From: Crocinitomicaceae bacterium
GTDB taxonomy: Bacteria; Bacteroidota; Bacteroidia; Flavobacteriales_D; Crocinitomicaceae
Direction of reading: 5' to 3'
NCBI GenBank assembly: GCA_021325675.1
Contig: JAJTCM010000003.1
Span: forward strand, 248,001 to 312,000
DNA: 64,000 nucleotides
Below are positions 1-7,671 of this stretch, in pieces. Made by a program: the position numbers and the translations under genes. The notes under the pieces are model-generated. The model was not told where the DNA came from and made no database searches. It saw only the letters and a program-made list of their open reading frames with translations. Every line of letters begins with the position of its first letter. The first letter of the stretch is position 1.

Positions 1-339
1 ATCGGACCTTACAGCCAGGCCATTCTACAAAACGGGACGCTCTACGTCAGCGGACAGATCCACCTGGATCCGAAAACCGGCGAGCTGGTGGGCGATACCA
101 TTGAAGCATGCTGCAAGCAGGTCCTTGAAAATATCGGCGCTCTCCTGCGTGAAGCCGGAATGGGCTATGAAAACGTTGTGAAATGTTCGATTTTCCTACA
201 GGATTTTAACGATTTCGCCCGCATGAACGCTGTTTACAGCGAGTATTTCCAACACGAGCCGCCTGCCCGGGAAACTGTTGAGGTGAGCCGCCTGCCGAAA
301 GATGCGATGATTGAGATTTCGTGTGTGGCTGCGCTGTAA
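1..339 (+). CDS. ridA: RidA/YjgF family reactive-intermediate deaminase, 5' end outside the window
   Basis: Frame 1 is open from the first base and reads IGPYSQAI, then LYVSGQIHLD and a GEL motif, the hallmark N-terminal half of RidA/YjgF/UK114 proteins. The second half carries NVVKCSIFLQD and ends in AMIEISCVAAL, again typical. RidA hydrolyses reactive enamines/imines made by PLP enzymes such as threonine dehydratase, releasing 2-oxoacids and ammonia; it is a small cytosolic trimer. The window lacks roughly the first 10-15 residues. A GTG at 88 in the same frame is internal and is not the start, because it would remove the conserved SGQ strand. The stop TAA at 337-339 is followed by the bases ATGGAGAAT, which also occur at other gene ends in this window. 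Confidence 0.93.
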   Translation: MGPYSQAILQNGTLYVSGQIHLDPKTGELVGDTIEACCKQVLENIGALLREAGMGYENVVKCSIFLQDFNDFARMNAVYSEYFQHEPPARETVEVSRLPKDAMIEISCVAAL

Positions 340-426
340 GATGGAGAATAAAAATAAAGATTGTTAGATTTCCGGATTATTTAGATATGACATTCCAAAT
401 CTAATTATCTAAAGTCTAAATATCTC

Positions 427-459
427 ACTCAATTAACACATTAAATAATCAGCACATTA
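427..459. repeat. Intergenic AGCACATTA-type repeat, copy 1
   Basis: The spacer in front of the glycosyltransferase holds AACACATTAAAT and TCAGCACATTA, members of a short AT-rich repeat family found at five places here (also 15107-15131, 21371-21396, 32971-33050, 45222-45258). It abuts the coding frame of the next gene directly. The preceding bases 361-420 carry interleaved inverted copies of TTAGAT. Confidence 0.6.
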
Positions 460-2397
460 CCCAAAATATCGGTTATCATCGTCAACTACAATGTTGAGTA
501 TTTCCTGGAGCAGTGCCTGAATTCCTGTATCAGGGCTTTGCGCAATGTTCCCGGGGAGATTTTCGTGGTGGACAACAACTCCATCGACGGCTCGAACGAC
601 ATGGTGAAAGCGAAATTCCCCACGGTAAAGCTGATCGAAAATAAAAAGAATCTCGGTTTTTCCACGGCTAACAACCAGGCGATCAAGCTGTCGCAGGGCA
701 AATACGTTTTACTGCTCAACCCGGACACGGTTGTGGAGGAAGATACGTTTGAGAAAGTAGTGGATTTCATGGATGCCCACCCTGATGCCGGAGGATTAGG
801 CGTGCGGATGCTGGACGGAAAAGGACGTTTCCTGCCGGAATCCAAACGCGGGCTCCCTACCCCGCTGGTTGCTTTCTATAAGATTTTCGGCTTGTCGGCG
901 CTTTTTCCCAAGTCGAAGCTTTTTGGTAAATACCACCTGGGTTTTCTTTCCGAATTTAAAACGCACGAAGTGGAAGTCCTGAGCGGCGCTTTCATGCTGC
1001 TCCGTAAAGAAACACTGGATAAAACCGGTTTACTGGACGAGCAGTTTTTTATGTACGGGGAAGACATTGACCTTTCGTACCGGATTACGCTCGGCGGCTA
1101 CAAAAACTATTATTTCCCGGAAACCCGGATCATCCATTACAAAGGGGAAAGTACCAAAAAAAGCTCTGTAAACTACGTTTTCGTATTCTACCGCGCGATG
1201 GTAATCTTTGCACAAAAACATTTCAGCAAAAACAACGCCCAGCTTTTTTCATTCCTGATAAACATCGCGATTTATTTTCGCGCGGGAATCGCCATCCTGG
1301 CCCGTTTCATCAAAAAAGCAACGCTTCCGGTAGTTGATCTCGGATTTATTCTCGGCGGCTTATTTCTCCTGACGCGTTACTGGCACCAAAGCAACATCGA
1401 GTTCCCGCAGGAAATCATCCGTTACGCGATCCCGTCCTACGCCCTGATCTGGCTGCTGTTCAATTTTTATTGCGGAAGCTACGATTTCCCGCAAAAGATC
1501 AAGCGCTTTTTCTTCGGCACCTTCCTCGGAACGCTGTTTATCCTGGTCAATTATGCGCTTTTGCCTAAAGATTACCAGTTTTCACGGCTATACACCCTGA
1601 TCGGCACATGCTGGGTCATCACATACTACCTGATTTCACGGATTTACCTGCATTTTACAGTGGGCAAAAAATTCAGGCTGGACGCTAAAACCAATGCGAA
1701 TTTCATTATTGTTGGTTCTTACGAGGAATCAGAGCGCGTTTCCACCATGCTGCGCCAGATCAACCCGCGGATCGAAAGCATTTACCTGGTTTCTTCTACA
1801 GATGAAAAAAACGACAAGCAAATCGGGATATCATCTCAGCTCGATCAATTGACGCACAACCTGCAGGTCGATGAAATAATTTTTTGCGCCAAGGATGTCA
1901 GCGCCCAGGAAATTATCCGCTGGATGAGTGATTTAGGCCACAAAAACCTGGATTTTAAAATCGCTCAGCCCGACAGTTTGTACCTCATCGGGAGCAACTC
2001 GATCAATTCCGCCGGGGATCTGTACATTATCAACATCAATGAGATCAGTAAAAAATCCAAGCAGCGCATGAAACGGACGCTTGACCTGCTGTTTTCTTTT
2101 TTAGCAATAGTGACCATTCCACTCAATATCTGGTTTTTCCAGTCCAAATGGCAATTTATCAAAAACATGCTTGCTTGTCTTGTGGGAAGAAAAACGCTCG
2201 TTGGTTACTACATCGATGATACAACTGAAGGCTCCAAGCTCCCGACCCTGAAAAAAGGCATCCTCACTCCTTTTGATGCGCTCAAATTCATGGATGACAG
2301 CCTGATGGGCAAGCTTAACCTTATCTATGCCCGCGATTACAATATTTTCAAGGACCTGGAAATTATCCAAAAAGCCTGGAGAAGACTGGATCGGTGA
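457..2397 (+). CDS. GT2 glycosyltransferase fused to a membrane / degenerate sugar-phosphate transferase module; start codon unclear
   Basis: The N-terminal about 250 residues form a family 2 glycosyltransferase: PKISVIIVNYN strand, VVDNNSIDGS, LLNPDT (the DxD-like nucleotide-sugar site, about residues 88-90) and GEDIDLSYR (about 201-209). Then come about five hydrophobic segments (265-400), a Rossmann-like stretch beginning NFIIVGS, and a C-terminus with KRTLDLLFSFLAI, VGRKTLVGY and RDYNIFKDLEII. That last part resembles polyprenyl-phosphate sugar-1-phosphate transferases, but lacks their catalytic KFRSM core. Likely role: cell-surface polysaccharide or glycolipid assembly at the inner membrane (inference). 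The frame is open from 445, right after a TAA, and contains no ATG/GTG/TTG before 538 except none upstream of the conserved first strand; the codon in the usual Met position (457) is TTA. A TTG at 538 would delete that strand. Confidence 0.75.
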   Translation, partial: LPKISVIIVNYNVEYFLEQCLNSCIRALRNVPGEIFVVDNNSIDGSNDMVKAKFPTVKLIENKKNLGFSTANNQAIKLSQGKYVLLLNPDTVVEEDTFEKVVDFMDAHPDAGGLGVRMLDGKGRFLPESKRGLPTPLVAFYKIFGLSALFPKSKLFGKYHLGFLSEFKTHEVEVLSGAFMLLRKETLDKTGLLDEQFFMYGEDIDLSYRITLGGYKNYYFPETRIIHYKGESTKKSSVNYVFVFYRAMVIFAQKHFSKNNAQLFSFLINIAIYFRAGIAILARFIKKATLPVVDLGFILGGLFLLTRYWHQSNIEFPQEIIRYAIPSYALIWLLFNFYCGSYDFPQKIKRFFFGTFLGTLFILVNYALLPKDYQFSRLYTLIGTCWVITYYLISRIYLHFTVGKKFRLDAKTNANFIIVGSYEESERVSTMLRQINPRIESIYLVSSTDEKNDKQIGISSQLDQLTHNLQVDEIIFCAKDVSAQEIIRWMSDLGHKNLDFKIAQPDSLYLIGSNSINSAGDLYIININEISKKSKQRMKRTLDLLFSFLAIVTIPLNIWFFQSKWQFIKNMLACLVGRKTLVGYYIDDTTEGSKLPTLKKGILTPFDALKFMDDSLMGKLNLIYARDYNIFKDLEIIQKAWRRLDR

Positions 2398-2496
2398 TTA
2401 TGCTTTTGACATAAAGCCAGCTCAAAAAGCCAGGAACGTTTTTCAGGAATTTCGCAGCAGATGTGAATTAAATGTTCTCAATTCATCACTTATAAC

Positions 2497-3693
2497 TCAT
2501 AAAGCGCTTTCATCAAACTTAATTTCATCTGAATCATCCCGGTATACAGGCTTGTCGATCGGTAAGGTAAAATAGAACGAAGAACCGATCCCTTCCGTGC
2601 TTTCAACCCAGATCTCACCGCCGTTTTTCTCCAGGAAACCTTTTACCAGCAGTAAGCCGATGCCCGCACCTTTGTTTGCTTTCCGGGTATTGGAGAGCGC
2701 TTTTACCTGGGGTGTAAAAAGTGTTTCGCGGATTTCATCTGACATTCCCTCCCCTGTATCTGTGATCTCAACAATGAGCTTGTCTTCCTTTCTTTTGGCT
2801 GAAATCGTGACTTTCCCCCCGGGTTTGGTATGTTTAATGGCATTTGAAACAATATTCTGCAATACGGAGAGCAGCATTTTTACATCTGCGAAAACCTGTT
2901 CGTTCTCTTCAATTTCATGGTGCAGGTTAATCGTATGCAGTGTTGCCGTTTCGTGCAAGGAATCAAAAACCTGCTGAACATACCCGGCAAGCTCGACTTT
3001 TACAGGCGAAAAGGCTTCAGAAGCATATTTGATCCGGGCCCATTCAACCAGGTAATCGAGCATATTCAGCTCATCCATCGAAGATTTGTAAAGATGTCCG
3101 AGAATATCCGTCACATCCGCAGGATCCATTTTTTCGAAATTCGATTTCAGGTATTTGGTCGTTCCGATAATCCCCGTTAAAGGGCTCCGTAAATCGTGTG
3201 AAAGAATGGCGAGTACACTTTCTTTGTGTGCATTCAGTTCCTCCAGGTCTTTGATGTACTTTTTGATGGCATCTTCGGCTTTTTTACGCTCGGTCAGGTC
3301 ACGGAGTATTTTAACATATCCCAGCATTTCGCCATTCATTCCTATCAAAGGGAAAACCAGGCCATAGGCATAAAACAGGCTTCCGTCCTTGCAAATATGC
3401 CAGCGGTTATCCGTTGCTCTTCCATCTTTCAGCGCGGTTTCAATTTCTTTGAGCGGGATTCCGCTATCAATATCTTCTTCTGTAAAAATTATGGAGAAAT
3501 GTTTCCCGATGATCTCATCTGTTTCATAACCGAAAATATTGGATGAGCCTGAGCTCCAGCTGTTAATAATATACTCGTTATCAAGGGTAAAGATGGAATA
3601 ATCCTGCAGACTGTCAATAATCTGGCTGTAGAACTCAGCAGTAGGAACATACAGGTTTCTCAGGATTTTTGGATTACCGGGTTCGTTTTTCAT
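2497..3693 (-). CDS. PAS-domain sensor histidine kinase (orphan)
   Basis: A 398-residue soluble sensor kinase with no signal peptide or membrane segment, so it should sense in the cytoplasm. A PAS domain spans about residues 21-135 (YSIFTLDNEYIIN, then NIFGYETDEIIGK, ending LRDLTERKKAE). A HisKA domain has the phospho-acceptor in SHDLRSP (His166). The HATPase domain shows the N box (NIVSNAIKHT), G1 (DTGEGM) and G2 (GAGIGLLLVKG). No response regulator lies in the same transcript: the neighbouring regulator at 3884-4588 belongs to its own kinase, so this one is an orphan and its partner is unknown. It converges with the glycosyltransferase gene; 190 bp of AT-rich sequence separates it from the next gene upstream. 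ATG at 3693 begins MKNEPGNPKIL. Confidence 0.88.
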   Translation of the reverse strand: MKNEPGNPKILRNLYVPTAEFYSQIIDSLQDYSIFTLDNEYIINSWSSGSSNIFGYETDEIIGKHFSIIFTEEDIDSGIPLKEIETALKDGRATDNRWHICKDGSLFYAYGLVFPLIGMNGEMLGYVKILRDLTERKKAEDAIKKYIKDLEELNAHKESVLAILSHDLRSPLTGIIGTTKYLKSNFEKMDPADVTDILGHLYKSSMDELNMLDYLVEWARIKYASEAFSPVKVELAGYVQQVFDSLHETATLHTINLHHEIEENEQVFADVKMLLSVLQNIVSNAIKHTKPGGKVTISAKRKEDKLIVEITDTGEGMSDEIRETLFTPQVKALSNTRKANKGAGIGLLLVKGFLEKNGGEIWVESTEGIGSSFYFTLPIDKPVYRDDSDEIKFDESAL

Positions 3694-3883
3694 GCAATTG
3701 ATTTTAAGAATAAATTTTGAGAATGCACCTTAAATCAACCTGCTAAATAAAAAAAAGGATAGTTGAAAAACGGGTCAGGAATACACAACATTCTAATTTT
3801 TATCTGTAATCCATTGGGTAAATATAATCAAAAAAGTAAACAAAACAAACTGAGATTAAAATTCCGGCAGGTATCAATTTTTT

Positions 3884-4588
3884 TCAGAGGGTATTATCTG
3901 CGAGGCGAAAACCTTTGCCATGCAGGCTGATGATCTCCAGGCCCGGGTCTTGTTTGAGGTATTTGCGAAGCTTTGCAATGTAAACATCCATGCTGCGCCC
4001 GCTGAAATAATCGTCGTTCTCCCAGATGTTTTTCAGGGCGAGCTCACGCGGAAGGACATCGTTTTTGTAGAGACACAGGTATTTCAGCAATTCGGCTTCC
4101 TTTGGGGAAAGCTGCATACAGGAATCGTTGAGGCACAGTTGGCGGATGCTGTAATCAAAGGTCAGCTTTCCGAGCTCAAACTTATTGGTATCGCGCTGCG
4201 GGACGCGGTTTCCAGAGCGGCGGCTGAGGGTTGCATTGATTTTATACTGCAAAACTTCCGCATCGAACGGTTTGATGATATAATCGTCAGCGCCGCATTT
4301 ATAACCCGTCAGCACATCATCTTTTAACGATTTTGCCGTGAGAAAAAACAAAGGAATTTCGCTGTTGAGCTTTCGGATTTCACCGGCCAGGGTAAACCCG
4401 TCCATTTCCGGCATCATCACGTCCAGCAGGCAAATATCCCAATCGGAGCGTAAATGAAAGCTCTTGAATGCCTCGATCCCGTTTTTGCACCAGCAGACGC
4501 TGTAATCGCTCAGCTCCAGGTAATTTTTGAGCACTTCACCGAAGTTAAGGTCGTCTTCTGCCAGTAAAATATTCACTCGCTCCTTCAT
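3884..4588 (-). CDS. OmpR/PhoB-family response regulator
   Basis: 234 residues. The receiver domain has the acidic pair (EDD, 11-13), the phospho-acceptor Asp56 in CLLDVMMP, the switch Thr84 in FFLTAKS and Lys106 in DYIIKPFD. The C-terminal part (about 135-230) is a winged-helix trans_reg_C domain: YSIRQLCLNDSCMQLSPKE, SGRSMDVYIAKLRKYL and ISLHGKGFRLA. It is cotranscribed with and lies just downstream of the kinase gene, overlapping it by four bases (ATGA), so the two form a cognate pair. Proteins of this family bind as head-to-tail dimers to direct repeats spaced 10-11 bp. Four such repeats lie in the divergent promoter region upstream of the kinase (6154-6191), making the adjacent secreted-protein gene the most likely target. 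Confidence 0.93.
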   Translation of the reverse strand: MKERVNILLAEDDLNFGEVLKNYLELSDYSVCWCKNGIEAFKSFHLRSDWDICLLDVMMPEMDGFTLAGEIRKLNSEIPLFFLTAKSLKDDVLTGYKCGADDYIIKPFDAEVLQYKINATLSRRSGNRVPQRDTNKFELGKLTFDYSIRQLCLNDSCMQLSPKEAELLKYLCLYKNDVLPRELALKNIWENDDYFSGRSMDVYIAKLRKYLKQDPGLEIISLHGKGFRLADNTL

Positions 4589-6108
4589 CGTTTTTGCGGT
4601 ATTGTTAATTTCACTTCAGTTCCCTGCCCGGGCCCTGACTTAATTTCGGCCTTGCCGCCATGCAGCTCCACAATTTTCCGAACGAAGCTCAGCCCCAGGC
4701 CGTATCCTTTGTTGTAATGGATATTTCCCTGGCCGGCGCGGTAAAACCGGTCAAAAACATAAGGCAAATCTTCTTTGGCGATCCCGCTACCGGAATCCTT
4801 CACTGTAATTTCAACTGAAGCGCCTGAATTTTGGGCTTCCAGGATGATCCGGCCGTTTTGCGGTGAATATTTAATCGCGTTATCCAGCAGGTTATTCAGC
4901 GCTTTGCCCAACAGGTCTTTGTCGGCTTCAACAGGCAAATTTTCCCTGCATAAAATTTCAACTTCCACTTCTTTTTGAGCGGCCAGCAAATGAAAAGCCC
5001 GGCGTGTTTCTTCCATCGCTTCGCCCAGGTTAAAATGCGAATAATGCAGCTCCATGCTGCCGGAACTTTCCAGCAAAGCCGATTGCAGCATATTTTTCAC
5101 GTCTTCATCAATGCGTTTTCCCTGCTCTTTGATTGCCCGCGCCATTTGATGAACCTGGCTTCCGGGATCAGCGCTTTGCTTCAGGATAATGTCTGATGCC
5201 ACCTGGATCGTAGCCAAAGGCGTTTTGAATTCGTGCGTCATGTTATTGATGAAATCAGACTTGATGGCATTCAGCTTTTTCTGCTTTTTGTAATTGGATA
5301 AGGTCGCATAGAACATAAAAATGAGTGAAGCCGTAAAAAGCACAAGAACGAGCAGCAGCCAGAGAATATTAGAGAAAATATAAGCATTTTTGCCAGGAAA
5401 ATCAACATACAACCGGCCTTCGCGCTTCAGTACGTCGTCCGGGAAAATCTCTGTACTGTAAGCCGAGCTGAACAACGCCGCAGAATCCGCTTCCGGGCTT
5501 TGGTAGCCTGTTTGTTCATGCAACTTCATTCCCAGTGAAAAAGGGAGCTTCACATTGTGCTTGCGCAGCCTGGAAGCCAGGAGTTGTTCCACTTCCTTTC
5601 CTTCCGGGATTTTCAGCAAAAAATCACTTTCGTCCGTCGCCATTTTATGGATCAGTACATTGATTTTGGATAATTTCGCATCCAGCGTTGCCAGTTTATG
5701 ATCCTCTTCCCGCAGCCTGACATGCATCATCGTATCGGAAGACAGGACAATTGTTTTCAGTTCTTTTTGCCGCTGGCTTTCATGTAACAAGGAATCTGAA
5801 TCCAGTTGGTATTCAAAACGGTGCTCTTGATCAGAGGTGTTTGATTTCCGGATGATCTGGATTTTCTCTGTCCGGAAAGCTCCCGGATTGTGTCCTTTCA
5901 CTATGCTGTCGGTCTCAAGATGCTTGATGAAAGTTATATTTTCGCGTTGCTCCAGCGCTTCAACCGTAGATTGTAAAGCATTAAAAACGGCATCATCAAA
6001 CTGCTTGTTTTTGATCTCGATGACTGAAAAGATCCAATAAGCCTGGATTGCCAGCGTACCGATCAGCACCAGAGCGAAGGAAACTGCAAGAAGCTTGTAC
6101 CTGTTCAT
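4585..6108 (-). CDS. Membrane sensor histidine kinase paired with the OmpR-type regulator
   Basis: Inner-membrane kinase of about 507 residues. A first membrane helix near residues 5-27, a periplasmic or exported sensor region of about 220 residues rich in charged residues, and a second helix (about 248-269, WLLLVLVLFTASLIFMFYA). Then HisKA with NMTHEFKTPLA (His292), N box LNNLLDNAIKYSP, G1 DSGSGI, and the G2 box GYGLGLSFVRKIVELHGG. No HAMP domain is evident. The reading frame extends to TTG 6117, but ATG 6108 (MNRYKLL) is the better start: it places the hydrophobic helix at the N-terminus and leaves a TATTTTTG box 10 bp upstream. The sensed signal is unknown. It resembles the RprX/VicK-type kinases common in Bacteroidota (inference). 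Confidence 0.92.
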   Translation of the reverse strand: MNRYKLLAVSFALVLIGTLAIQAYWIFSVIEIKNKQFDDAVFNALQSTVEALEQRENITFIKHLETDSIVKGHNPGAFRTEKIQIIRKSNTSDQEHRFEYQLDSDSLLHESQRQKELKTIVLSSDTMMHVRLREEDHKLATLDAKLSKINVLIHKMATDESDFLLKIPEGKEVEQLLASRLRKHNVKLPFSLGMKLHEQTGYQSPEADSAALFSSAYSTEIFPDDVLKREGRLYVDFPGKNAYIFSNILWLLLVLVLFTASLIFMFYATLSNYKKQKKLNAIKSDFINNMTHEFKTPLATIQVASDIILKQSADPGSQVHQMARAIKEQGKRIDEDVKNMLQSALLESSGSMELHYSHFNLGEAMEETRRAFHLLAAQKEVEVEILCRENLPVEADKDLLGKALNNLLDNAIKYSPQNGRIILEAQNSGASVEITVKDSGSGIAKEDLPYVFDRFYRAGQGNIHYNKGYGLGLSFVRKIVELHGGKAEIKSGPGQGTEVKLTIPQKR

Positions 6109-6118
6109 TTTCACCAAA

Positions 6119-6126
6119 CAAAAATA
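6119..6126 (-). promoter_or_regulatory. Candidate -7 box for the two-component operon
   Basis: On the minus strand this reads TATTTTTG, a match to the Bacteroidota -7 consensus TAnnTTTG, ending about 10 bp before the kinase ATG at 6108. No convincing -33 TTG was found at 19 bp, but the TTTAAC boxes lie 28 bp upstream and could support activation or autoregulation. Confidence 0.45.
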
Positions 6127-6153
6127 GCAGGAAAGAAACGCAATTCAAATAAC

Positions 6154-6191
6154 TTTAACTTTTCTTTAACCGGCTTTAACCTTTGTTTAAC
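6154..6191. promoter_or_regulatory. Four TTTAAC direct repeats: probable OmpR-type operator
   Basis: TTTAAC occurs at 6154, 6165, 6175 and 6186, that is at spacings of 11, 10 and 11 bp, one helical turn apart. This is the geometry of PhoB/OmpR-family operators, where each wing of a regulator dimer contacts one half-site. The array lies between the divergent kinase/regulator operon and the secreted-protein gene, and ends about 22 bp before the -7 box of the latter, a class II activator position. The regulator encoded at 3884-4588 is the natural candidate to bind it (inference). Confidence 0.72.
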
Positions 6192-6213
6192 CTCCCCGTG
6201 AAAACCCGCGGCT

Positions 6214-6221
6214 TACCTTTG
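6214..6221 (+). promoter_or_regulatory. -7 box of the secreted-protein gene
   Basis: TACCTTTG matches TAnnTTTG and lies 29 bp before the ATG at 6251. There is no TTG at the usual -33 distance, which fits a promoter that depends on the upstream TTTAAC array and its activator. Confidence 0.55.
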
Positions 6222-6250
6222 TCTCATAAACAATTCAAAAAACCGAAATC

Positions 6251-7123
6251 ATGAAAACAATAACAGTAGCTTTTGTACTTTTAATCAGTACCTCTTTGAT
6301 GGCCCAGGACAAAAAATCACGGGTTTGCATCAAAATCAACGAGAATAAAAACGGTGAAACCACCCTGGTGGATACATGCTTTGAAAGCGCTGACCATGCC
6401 GAAATCGAAGCTTTCATCCAGCGTATGGGCATGGACGGACATGTGAAAATGCTGCATGAAGGTGACGCCGGTCCCGGGAACGGTGAAAAAATCGTGATCC
6501 GCCACCAGGAAATCATCAAAGGCGACGGCGAAGCGCAGGAATTTAACATTGAAATCCCTGAAGGAGAGCTGCGCCAGCATGCATTGGAAGACCACATGAT
6601 CATCCGCATGGACGAAAACGGTAAAATCATCCACCACGAAGGTGAGCCGCACATCATCATCAGACAGCTTGAAGGTGACGGAGAGCAGCTTGAAATGGAA
6701 ATCCATGAGCTGATGAAAAATGCTGAGATGGACCTTAAAAACGGGGAGCCGGGAACAAAAAAGGAAATCCGGGTGCTGATGATCTCCCGTACAGTGGAAA
6801 TCAATTCCCTGACGAGCGAAGACAAAAAAAGCCTTCCCGAAAGTATCCGTACCCGCAAAGGGAAATCCTTCGAAAGCCTGAACATCTCACCAAACCCGGC
6901 GAAAGATGTCGTGAACATCAGCTACAAAAGCAATTCACCTGAGCCGCTGAAGCTGAGATTGTATGACGCTGCCGGACAGTTGATCCTGGAAGAAGAAAGC
7001 ATCAGCCCGGACAAAGAAATGAACAAGCGCTTAGACCTTTCGCCGCTGCAAAAAGGGATTTATTTCCTTCACCTGGAACAAGGCAAAAAAACGGAAGTGA
7101 AGAAAATCGTTGTCAGCGAATAA
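6251..7123 (+). CDS. Secreted protein with T9SS type A sorting domain, divergent from a two-component system
   Basis: 290 residues. The signal peptide is MKTITVAFVLLISTSLMAQ with cleavage expected after AQ. The middle (20-205) is acidic with many His and Met residues (GMDGHVKMLHEG, HHEGEPHIII) and has no recognisable domain; the His/Met/Asp content could suggest a metal or stress link, but that is speculation. Residues about 212-290 are a type A sorting domain: ISPNPAKDVVNISY, LRLYDAAGQLI, LSPLQKGIYFLHLEQG and a final KKIVVSE. The protein should cross the inner membrane by Sec and the outer membrane by T9SS, ending on the surface or outside. Its promoter carries the TTTAAC operator, so it is probably the main target of the adjacent two-component system. 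Confidence 0.85.
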   Translation: MKTITVAFVLLISTSLMAQDKKSRVCIKINENKNGETTLVDTCFESADHAEIEAFIQRMGMDGHVKMLHEGDAGPGNGEKIVIRHQEIIKGDGEAQEFNIEIPEGELRQHALEDHMIIRMDENGKIIHHEGEPHIIIRQLEGDGEQLEMEIHELMKNAEMDLKNGEPGTKKEIRVLMISRTVEINSLTSEDKKSLPESIRTRKGKSFESLNISPNPAKDVVNISYKSNSPEPLKLRLYDAAGQLILEEESISPDKEMNKRLDLSPLQKGIYFLHLEQGKKTEVKKIVVSE

Positions 7124-7160
7124 ACCCGTACATTTTTAAACATAAGTTATAGTTTAGGTT

Positions 7161-7195
7161 GGGTTCGCTCGTTTTCCGGGCGGGCCCTTTTTATT
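7161..7195 (+). terminator. Rho-independent terminator
   Basis: GGGTTCGCTCG (7161-7171) pairs with CGGGCGGGCCC (7177-7187) over 11 bp with three G-U pairs and a TTTTC loop, followed by a T-rich tail. It lies 38 bp after the secreted-protein stop codon. Confidence 0.8.
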
Positions 7196-7671
7196 CGGGA
7201 TCGTTAAGTCTGCAAAGTTTACACACAAAGGGCTCAAAGGCAAAGGACGCGAAATCCTGAACTCTCCAGGTTCAAAAAATCCTCCCCTTCAATTCCTTTC
7301 ACTAACGTCCAGTGTTAGCTGCGCTGCTGCCTTCGGCGGTCAAAACCCAGGCTTTTTCTCCTCTGAAGGGGGAAGTCCTGTTACTTGGATAATTATATGA
7401 TCCTAAGCGAGTACTTCCTCCTCCGCTTCTTCGCACAACTTAAAACTTTGCTATCTCTGCGAACCCTTAGCGTACCTTGTGATCCAAAAAAACTCTGTTC
7501 CCTATATAGTTCAAAAAAAACCTCCTCTTTCCCCGATAGCTATTAGGAACTGGGGGCGAAGTCGTAGAATCGACAAACACCGGAATATCTTCGCATCAAA
7601 TTCGTTTTAGTGGCTTCGGTTTGAATTTTTTTAATTAAATTCGCACAAAATTTTTCAAATTACAAAGCACA
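7196..7671. other. Long non-coding spacer with decayed repeat fragments
   Basis: No open frame of note on either strand. It contains phrases seen in other spacers of this window: AAAGTTTACACACAAAGGG and related AAAGG/CGCGAAA strings (compare 21280-21320), a TTAGCTGCGCTG element (7315-7341, second copy 27998-28021), and pyrimidine/purine pairs such as CCTCCCCTTC and GAAGGGGGAAG that could fold back. It looks like an accumulation of short intergenic repeats rather than a lost gene. The last 80 bp are AT-rich and should hold the promoter of the E2 gene, but no clear TAnnTTTG box was found. Confidence 0.5.
7315..7341. repeat. TTAGCTGCGCTG/CTTCGGCGGTC intergenic repeat, copy 1
   Basis: TTAGCTGCGCTG followed by CTGCCTTCGGCGGTC. 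The copy at 27998-28021 is identical except that this one has an extra CTG. Both are non-coding and both are preceded by TTCAATTC(C)TTT. Confidence 0.6.

Noticed and set aside
88-90. GTG as start of the first gene
   Set aside because: The upstream frame encodes the conserved RidA N-terminus up to the window edge, so this is an internal codon.
6251-7123. Minus-strand frame of 227 codons opposite the secreted protein
   Set aside because: Ser-rich shadow translation, while the plus frame has signal peptide and sorting domain.
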